Positions 1-4,001 of a stretch of 5,107 bases of DNA are shown in pieces (the first letter of the stretch is position 1; each line of letters begins with the position of its first letter). The DNA comes from VBDM01 sp049663805 (GTDB lineage: Bacteria; Pseudomonadota; Gammaproteobacteria; Burkholderiales; SG8-39): the NCBI GenBank assembly GCA_049663805.1, contig JBATEB010000164.1, positions 1-5,107 on the forward strand, written 5' to 3'. A model generated the notes under the pieces. The model was not told where the DNA came from. It saw nothing but the letters and a program-made list of their open reading frames with translations, and did not search any database. Made by a program: the position numbers and the translations under genes.

Positions 1-20
1 CTGAAGACCGGTGTAGAAAC

Positions 21-35
21 CGAACGGAGGGTTCG
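21..35 (+). promoter_or_regulatory. Shine-Dalgarno GGAGG inside a small hairpin
   Basis: GGAGG at 26-30 lies eight bases before the ATG at 39 and fixes the start of the SnoaL-like gene. It is flanked by a perfect 5-base inverted repeat, CGAAC (21-25) and GTTCG (31-35), so the whole Shine-Dalgarno would form the five-base loop of a small stem. The sequence is seen directly; any effect on translation is inference. The remaining upstream sequence (1-20) is too short to judge a promoter. Confidence 0.6.
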
Positions 36-38
36 CTC

Positions 39-443
39 ATGTCGGATGTGACGCCGGAGATCACCACGGAAATGCTGCAGGCCTTTGCCGACGCATGGAA
101 TCGCCACGATGTCGATGCTCTCATGTCATTCATGACGGAGGATTGCGTCTTCGAAGCCTCTGCAGGTTCTGCCGTCTGCGGGACTCGATACGTAGGCCGT
201 GAGTCCGTGCGAGCGGGCTTCGCGGAAGTCTGGGCAACCTTCCCTGATGCCCGATGGGACAACGCGCGTCATTTCGTCCGTGGCGAGCGGGGAGTGTCGG
301 AGTGGACGTTCACGGGAACACGGGCAGACGGTACTCGCGTCGAAGTCCAGGGTTGTGATCTGTTCACCTTTCGAGACGGCAGGATTTCCCTGAAAAATTC
401 CTACCGCAAGAACCGTCCGGCCCTGGGCACCCCGAAGCGTTGA
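39..443 (+). CDS. NTF2-like / SnoaL-like domain protein, 134 aa, function unknown
   Basis: The whole 134-residue protein looks like one NTF2-fold domain of the SnoaL-like type. An N-terminal helix (residues 8-22, AFADAWNRHDVDAL) leads to MTEDCVFEAS (32-41), then GRESVRAGFAEVWATFPDA (53-71), then alternating strands: VSEWTFTGTRADGT (86-99) and DLFTFRDGRISLKNSYRK (107-124). The phrase 'rate of work on a helix, then a cone of sheet with F-R-D-G-R-I' is typical of this superfamily, which includes polyketide cyclases, isomerases and many uncharacterised binding proteins. Fold can be assigned but not reaction; I see no diagnostic catalytic residues. There is no signal peptide or membrane segment, so it is probably cytoplasmic. 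The ATG start is supported by GGAGG eight bases upstream. The gene is alone on the plus strand, converges with the lipA-DUF4197 operon, and is lower in GC (about 59%) than its neighbours, so it is not part of their pathway and may be acquired. Confidence 0.85.
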   Translation: MSDVTPEITTEMLQAFADAWNRHDVDALMSFMTEDCVFEASAGSAVCGTRYVGRESVRAGFAEVWATFPDARWDNARHFVRGERGVSEWTFTGTRADGTRVEVQGCDLFTFRDGRISLKNSYRKNRPALGTPKR

Positions 444-486
444 GTCTGCCCGGGGATGACACCACCTTGCAGCCGACGCGCCGGAG
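444..486. other. Short gap between convergent genes, no clear terminator
   Basis: These 43 bases separate the stop codons of the plus-strand SnoaL-like gene and the minus-strand DUF4197 gene. I find no stem followed by a T-run on either strand. The near-palindrome CCGACGCGCCGG at 473-484 has a mismatched pair and no T tract. Transcripts from the two sides may end by Rho or run into each other. Confidence 0.5.
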
Positions 487-1170
487 CTACTTCCCGATCG
501 CCCCGAACACGCGCCTGATGATGCTCGACGCCGCCTTCGCGGGTTCCTGCCGGATCTTCTTTTCCTCATCCGCGATGGTGACGAACAGGCCGTCGAGCGC
601 CTGCCGCGTGACGTAGTCCTCCAGGTTCGCGTCCTCCTCCTTCACCAGGCCGAGCTTGGCGCCGCTCGCGGCGATCTCGTTGTACTTCTCGGCGAGCTTC
701 ACCCTGGCCATCGCCCGCCTGACGATCGGCCGGAAGCGCTTCGCCAGCGGTTCGGTGCTCGTGCGCCTGAAGTACTGGGTGGCCGCGTCGTCGCCGCCGG
801 CGAGAATGCCCTTCGCGTCCTGCACGCTCATTTTCTTCGCCGCGTCGACCAGCAGCGTCCTCGCCTGCGGCACGGCGGCCTCCGCCGCGCGGTTCATCCG
901 CAGCACCAGCTCGTCGGCCTGCAGGCCCATGCCGATCGAGCGCATGACGGCCTCGAGGCTCCTCAGCGAGGGCGGCAGCGGGATCCTGACGCGCTCGTTG
1001 CCGAAAAAACCGTCCCGCACGCCGAGCCGCGCCACCGCGACCCGGGCGCTCTTGACGATGGCGTCCTTCAGCCCGTTGACGGCGTCGCGGTTCGAGAGGT
1101 CGGCGAGCCCCGCGGCCGGCGTGGCGGCGGGAAGGGCGAGTGCGGCGAGGAGTGCGAGCGTGCGGACCAT
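487..1170 (-). CDS. DUF4197 domain protein, probably secreted to the periplasm, 227 aa
   Basis: The protein matches the DUF4197 family (recognised by pattern, not by search). Residues 1-20 look like a Sec signal peptide: an Arg near the start, a hydrophobic Leu/Ala core, and cleavage near ATPAA-G (16-21). There is no lipobox cysteine, so the mature protein should be soluble in the periplasm. Family-like blocks are GLKDAI (33-38), VRIPLPPSL (61-69), MNRAAEAA (92-99), GILAGGDDAATQYFR (121-135), PLAKRFRPIV (141-150), LEDYVTRQALDGLF (183-196) and IADEEKKIRQEP (199-210), ending in VFGAIGK. Length fits the family. The biochemical role is unknown. The gene starts ten bases after the lipA stop and its Shine-Dalgarno overlaps that stop, so it is probably co-transcribed with lipA. 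A long open frame runs antisense through it but looks like a shadow of high GC. Confidence 0.88.
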   Translation of the reverse strand: MVRTLALLAALALPAATPAAGLADLSNRDAVNGLKDAIVKSARVAVARLGVRDGFFGNERVRIPLPPSLRSLEAVMRSIGMGLQADELVLRMNRAAEAAVPQARTLLVDAAKKMSVQDAKGILAGGDDAATQYFRRTSTEPLAKRFRPIVRRAMARVKLAEKYNEIAASGAKLGLVKEEDANLEDYVTRQALDGLFVTIADEEKKIRQEPAKAASSIIRRVFGAIGK

Positions 1171-1177
1171 GGAGGCT

Positions 1178-1182
1178 TCCCT
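1178..1182 (-). promoter_or_regulatory. Ribosome-binding site of the DUF4197 gene, overlapping the lipA stop
   Basis: Read on the minus strand, the lipA stop TAG runs directly into GGGA, giving AGGGA, then a seven-base spacer and the ATG at 1170-1168. This is the clearest Shine-Dalgarno among the internal starts of the operon. It supports the chosen start and suggests that ribosomes finishing lipA help initiate DUF4197. Confidence 0.6.
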
Positions 1183-2119
1183 AGTTCACGCCCGCCGCGT
1201 GCGCCTGTCGGTCGGCGTGGTAGGAGGAGCGCACCATCGGCCCGACCGCGGCGTGGCCGAAACCGAGCGCCGCCGCCTCGCGCTCGAACATCGCGAACCC
1301 CTGCGGGGGCACGTAGCGCGCGACCGGGAGATGATGCGGCGAAGGCTGCAGGTACTGCCCGAGGGTGAGCATGTCCACCTGGTGGGCGCGCAGGTCGCGC
1401 ATCACCTGCAGGATCTCGTCGTCCGATTCGCCCAGGCCCACCATCAGGCCCGATTTCGTCGGGACCTGCGGGTGGCGCGCCTTGAAGTCCGCAAGGAGTT
1501 TCAGCGAATGCGGATAGTTCCCCCCCGGCCGCGCCCGCCGGTAGAGCCGCGGCACGGTCTCGAGGTTGTGATTCATCACGTCCGGGAGCGCCCCGTCGAG
1601 CACCCCGAGCGCGCGCTCCAGGCGTCCGCGGAAATCGGGCACCAGGATCTCGATCCTCGTCGCCGGCGAGCGCGCCCGCACCGCGCGGATGCACTCGACG
1701 AAGTGGCCCGCGCCGCCGTCCTTCAGATCATCCCGGTCGACGCTGGTGATGACGACGTAGGCGAGCGCGAGCGCCGCGATCGTGCCCGCGAGGTGCTCCG
1801 GCTCCTGCGGATCGGGCGCGAGCGGCCGGCCGTGCGCCACGTCGCAGAACGGGCAGCGCCGCGTGCACAGGTCCCCGAGGATCATGAAAGTCGCGGTGCC
1901 CTTGCCGAAGCACTCGCCGATGTTGGGGCAGGAAGCCTCCTCGCACACGGTATGCAGGCGATTGTCGCGCAGGACCCGCTTGATCTCGTGAAAGCGCGAG
2001 CCGGGCGAGGCCGCGCGCACCCGGATCCAGTCGGGCTTGGGCAGCCGCTCGACCGGGATCAGCGCGATCGGAATGCGCGTTTTCGCGGCGCCTTTTTTCT
2101 TTTCGACGGTGGCGCTCAT
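1181..2119 (-). CDS. lipA: Lipoyl synthase LipA, radical SAM enzyme, 312 aa
   Basis: LipA inserts sulfur at C6 and C8 of the octanoyl chain held on the lipoyl domains of pyruvate and 2-oxoglutarate dehydrogenases and GcvH, completing lipoate in the cytoplasm. Both iron-sulfur clusters can be read. The auxiliary [4Fe-4S] cluster, which supplies the sulfur, is held by C59, C64 and C70 (CX4CX5C in TVCEEASCPNIGEC) plus Ser in the C-terminal RSSYHAD motif (297-303). The radical SAM cluster is CTRRCPFC (C85, C89, C92). Other family blocks are ATFMILGD (76-83), VVITSVDRDDLKDGGA (122-137), HNLETVPRLYR (184-194), KSGLMVGLGE (222-231) and LTLGQYLQPS (251-260). Length is close to the 321 residues of E. 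coli LipA. The ATG overlaps the lipB stop by four bases (ATGA). The Shine-Dalgarno is weak (GGAA close to the ATG), so it is probably coupled to lipB. No key residue is missing. Confidence 0.98.
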   Translation of the reverse strand: MSATVEKKKGAAKTRIPIALIPVERLPKPDWIRVRAASPGSRFHEIKRVLRDNRLHTVCEEASCPNIGECFGKGTATFMILGDLCTRRCPFCDVAHGRPLAPDPQEPEHLAGTIAALALAYVVITSVDRDDLKDGGAGHFVECIRAVRARSPATRIEILVPDFRGRLERALGVLDGALPDVMNHNLETVPRLYRRARPGGNYPHSLKLLADFKARHPQVPTKSGLMVGLGESDDEILQVMRDLRAHQVDMLTLGQYLQPSPHHLPVARYVPPQGFAMFEREAAALGFGHAAVGPMVRSSYHADRQAHAAGVN

Positions 2120-2784
2120 CGTTCCAGCAGGCGGGCGATCCGCCGCGCGAGCGCTTGCCCCAGCTCCCCTGCGCCGGGGGCCACCCCCAGCGCCGAGGTC
2201 TGGGTGACTTCCAGCCCCGGATGGCCGCAGGGGTCGATGGCGGAGAAGGGCGCGAGGTCCATGTTCACGTTGAGCGCGACCCCATGGTAGCAGCAGCCGC
2301 GCCGCACCCGCAGCCCGAGCGCGGCGATCTTGGCCCCTTTCACGTAGACGCCCGGGGCGCCGCTCGTGCGGTTCGCGTCCAGCCCGCGGGCGGCGAGCGT
2401 ATCGATCACCGCCTGCTCGAGCAGCGCCACCATCGCCCTGACGCTCAGCCCGCGCCGCGCGAGATCGACCAGAGCGTAGACGATCGCCTGCCCCGGCCCG
2501 TGATAGGTGATCTGGCCGCCGCGGTCGACGCGCTCCACCGGGATCGTCGAGCGGTCCGGGTAGTGCTCTGCTCGCCCCGCCAGGCCGGTGGTGTATATGG
2601 CAGGATGCTCGAGGACCCAGAGCTCGTCCGCGGTCGCGGCGTCCCGGTCCTCGGTAAAGCGGCGCATGGCTTCATAGGTCGGCCGGTATTCGGCGAGGCC
2701 GAGCCGGCGGATGGCCGGCTCGCGAAGCCGGATTCCAGCCGGCAGGGAAATTACGGCGGCAGGCGATGTCGCGACGATACGCAT
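2116..2784 (-). CDS. lipB: Octanoyl-[acyl-carrier-protein]:protein octanoyltransferase LipB, 222 aa
   Basis: LipB transfers the octanoyl group from octanoyl-ACP to the conserved lysine of lipoyl domains, the step before LipA. Visible signatures: WVLEHPAIYTTGLAGRAEH (56-74), DRGGQITYHGPGQ (87-99), the substrate-site APGVYVKGAKIAALGLR (143-159) with catalytic Lys152, RRGCCYHGVALNVNMDL (161-177), and INPCG-like IDPCG with catalytic Cys186. Lys152 and Cys186 correspond to Lys135 and Cys169 of E. coli LipB. The first family block, RRLGL (26-30), lies about 17 residues further in than in E. coli. No ATG, GTG or TTG codon exists between the ATG at 2784 and that block, so the longer N-terminus appears real. 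The start is three bases after the DUF493 stop with a poor Shine-Dalgarno, which suggests translational coupling. The stop overlaps the lipA start. Confidence 0.97.
   Translation of the reverse strand: MRIVATSPAAVISLPAGIRLREPAIRRLGLAEYRPTYEAMRRFTEDRDAATADELWVLEHPAIYTTGLAGRAEHYPDRSTIPVERVDRGGQITYHGPGQAIVYALVDLARRGLSVRAMVALLEQAVIDTLAARGLDANRTSGAPGVYVKGAKIAALGLRVRRGCCYHGVALNVNMDLAPFSAIDPCGHPGLEVTQTSALGVAPGAGELGQALARRIARLLER
2701..2731 (-). other. Two overlapping, mutually exclusive hairpins in the 5' part of lipB
   Basis: GAGCCGGC (2701-2708) and GCCGGCTC (2714-2721) form a perfect 8-base inverted repeat around a 5-base spacer. The right arm also belongs to a second perfect repeat, CCGGCT (2715-2720) and AGCCGG (2726-2731), again with a 5-base spacer. 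One arm is shared, so only one stem can form at a time in the mRNA. The sequence codes for residues 19-28 of LipB. A further GCCGGC copy lies at 2738-2743. This may be chance in GC-rich DNA. Confidence 0.55.
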
Positions 2785-2787
2785 CGC

Positions 2788-3057
2788 TCAGAGCACCATC
2801 GTCACCATGGGATGGTCGCACAGCTCCCGGTAAAGATCGTCCAGCTGCTCGCGCGACACGGCGCGAATGGTGCAGGTGAGCGAGAGGTACTTGCCCTCGC
2901 GGCTCGAGCGCATCCCGAGCGTCGCCGCGTCGAACCCGGGAGCGTGGCGCTGGACGACCTCGATCACCGCCTGGGCGAATCCCGCCTGCGTCTTCCCCAT
3001 GATCTTGATCGGGAATTCGCAGGGGAAAGCGAGGACGGGCGCGGCGTTTTCAGGCAT
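2788..3057 (-). CDS. ybeD: DUF493 / YbeD family protein, 89 aa
   Basis: The protein resembles E. coli YbeD (87 residues) along its length: FPCEFPIKIMG (11-21) matches the FPTPFTYKVMG region, VIEVVQRHAPGFD (31-43) matches VVEVVQRHAPGD, SSREGKYLSLTCTI (51-64) matches SSKGNYHSVSITI, and both end in MVL. The family has a small ferredoxin-like alpha/beta fold resembling ACT regulatory domains; its role is not established, and a small-molecule or protein-binding regulator is an inference. No signal peptide is visible. The frame stays open upstream to 3276, but I chose the ATG at 3057 because it gives the family length and the upstream extension is Ser/Arg/Pro-rich shadow of the transaminase gene. 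The start overlaps the transaminase stop by eight bases (ATGCCTGA) with no Shine-Dalgarno, so it is probably coupled to that gene; lipB follows after three bases. Confidence 0.93.
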   Translation of the reverse strand: MPENAAPVLAFPCEFPIKIMGKTQAGFAQAVIEVVQRHAPGFDAATLGMRSSREGKYLSLTCTIRAVSREQLDDLYRELCDHPMVTMVL

Positions 3058-3919
3058 GGGCGGGGGCGCGCATGACGCTTGCCTTGTACTGCTGGTAGAG
3101 AGCGTGGACCCTGACGAAAACGGCACCGGGCCTGCCCGCGCTCTCGCCCACGCCGACGGGCGCACCGTCGAGGGTCGTGATCGCGAGCACTTCCCGGGAG
3201 GAAGACGTGATCCAGACTTCCTCGGCCGAGCGCAGCTCGCTCTCGGCGACCCGCCGGATCTCGTGGGCGATCGCATTGGCGCGCAGGATTTCGAGCACGA
3301 CGTCGTAGGTAATGCCGGGCAATATCAGATGAGACTTGGGGGGGGCGAGAACGGTTCCGCCTTTCACGATGAAGACGTTGCTCGCCGAGGCCTCGGTGAG
3401 CTCGCCTTCGCGCACCAGGATCGTCTCGGCGCACCCCGCTTCGGAGGCGGCGGTGCGCAGCATGCAGTTGGCGAGCAGGGAGGTCGACTTGATGTCGCAG
3501 CGCAGCCAGCGGAAGTCCGGCAGGACGATCGCGGCGGCGCCTTTTTTCACGAGTTCCGGCGACGGCGGCACCAGCTCGCTCGCCATGAGGAACACCGTGG
3601 GTATCAGTCCTTTCGGGAATGCATGATCCCGTTTCGCCGCCCCCCGGGTGATCTGGAGATAGACGGTCTGGTCTTCCCAGGGATTGTCGGCGACGATTTT
3701 TCCCACGAGCTCGGCCCACTTCGATTCGGGGAGCGGATTGGCGAGGCGCAGGGCGTTCAGGCTCACCTGCAGCCGCGCGAGGTGCTCCGCCAGCCTGAAC
3801 GGCCGCCGCGAGTAGACCGGGATCACTTCGTAGACCCCGTCCCCGAAAATGAAACCCCGATCGAGAACGGAGACCTTCGCCTGCTCGATCGGCATGAATT
3901 CGCCGTTGAGATAGATCAT
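3050..3919 (-). CDS. dat: D-amino acid transaminase (class IV PLP aminotransferase), 289 aa
   Basis: The enzyme belongs to the PLP fold-type IV aminotransferases and most likely interconverts D-alanine + 2-oxoglutarate and pyruvate + D-glutamate, both precursors of peptidoglycan. The N-terminus IYLNGEF and SVLDRGFIFGDGVYEVIPVY (17-36) are typical. Lys144 in RCDIKSTSLLAN is the Schiff-base lysine, and Glu176 in ELTEASASNVF (173-183) is the PLP-nitrogen contact. The stretch TRGAAKRDHAFP (91-102) carries Arg97 and His99, matching the Arg98/His100 carboxylate trap of Bacillus D-amino acid transaminase. This favours D-amino acid activity over the related branched-chain aminotransferases and aminodeoxychorismate lyase, which usually lack the RDH motif. 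Length is normal. No signal peptide, so cytoplasmic. It follows the DD-carboxypeptidase gene after 82 bases and overlaps DUF493 by eight. An uninterrupted run of eight C (3338-3345) codes for A192-P193-P194. Confidence 0.9.
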   Translation of the reverse strand: MIYLNGEFMPIEQAKVSVLDRGFIFGDGVYEVIPVYSRRPFRLAEHLARLQVSLNALRLANPLPESKWAELVGKIVADNPWEDQTVYLQITRGAAKRDHAFPKGLIPTVFLMASELVPPSPELVKKGAAAIVLPDFRWLRCDIKSTSLLANCMLRTAASEAGCAETILVREGELTEASASNVFIVKGGTVLAPPKSHLILPGITYDVVLEILRANAIAHEIRRVAESELRSAEEVWITSSSREVLAITTLDGAPVGVGESAGRPGAVFVRVHALYQQYKASVMRAPAHA

Positions 3920-4001
3920 CCGCCTGTCCGGATCCGTTTCGGGTCCAGTTTAACCGCAAAGGGCGCGGCCGATCCCGGGGCCATCCCGGCATTCGCCTTC
4001 C
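3920..4001 (-). promoter_or_regulatory. 82-base gap between carboxypeptidase and transaminase genes, possible site of a promoter
   Basis: This is the only sizeable gap inside the minus-strand block. A perfect 5-base stem, CCGGG (3975-3979) and CCCGG (3985-3989) with a 5-base loop, lies shortly after the carboxypeptidase stop, but no T-run follows, so it is not a convincing terminator. Read on the minus strand, a less GC-rich patch (GCGGTTAAACTGG, 3944-3956) could hold a -10-like element, but I see no acceptable -35 at the right distance. Whether the five downstream genes have their own promoter here or are transcribed from upstream of the carboxypeptidase remains open. Confidence 0.3.

Noticed and set aside
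2093..2103. A-rich Lys codons near the lipA start as a programmed frameshift site
   Set aside because: On the coding strand the six A begin at the first position of a codon, so the heptamer is out of register for -1 slippage, and LipA continues normally in frame.
656..2290. A 544-codon plus-strand open frame antisense to DUF4197 and lipA
   Set aside because: Its translation is rich in Arg, His and Ala with no recognisable domain, and it covers two clear minus-strand genes. Long antisense frames are expected in GC-rich DNA.
3058..3276. Longer DUF493 protein starting at 3276
   Set aside because: The extra 73 residues are Ser/Arg/Pro-rich, overlap the transaminase gene, and would make the protein nearly twice the family length. 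The ATG at 3057 gives the length of YbeD.
3975..3989. Stem after the carboxypeptidase stop as an intrinsic terminator
   Set aside because: The stem is only five bases long and no T-run follows it on the minus strand.
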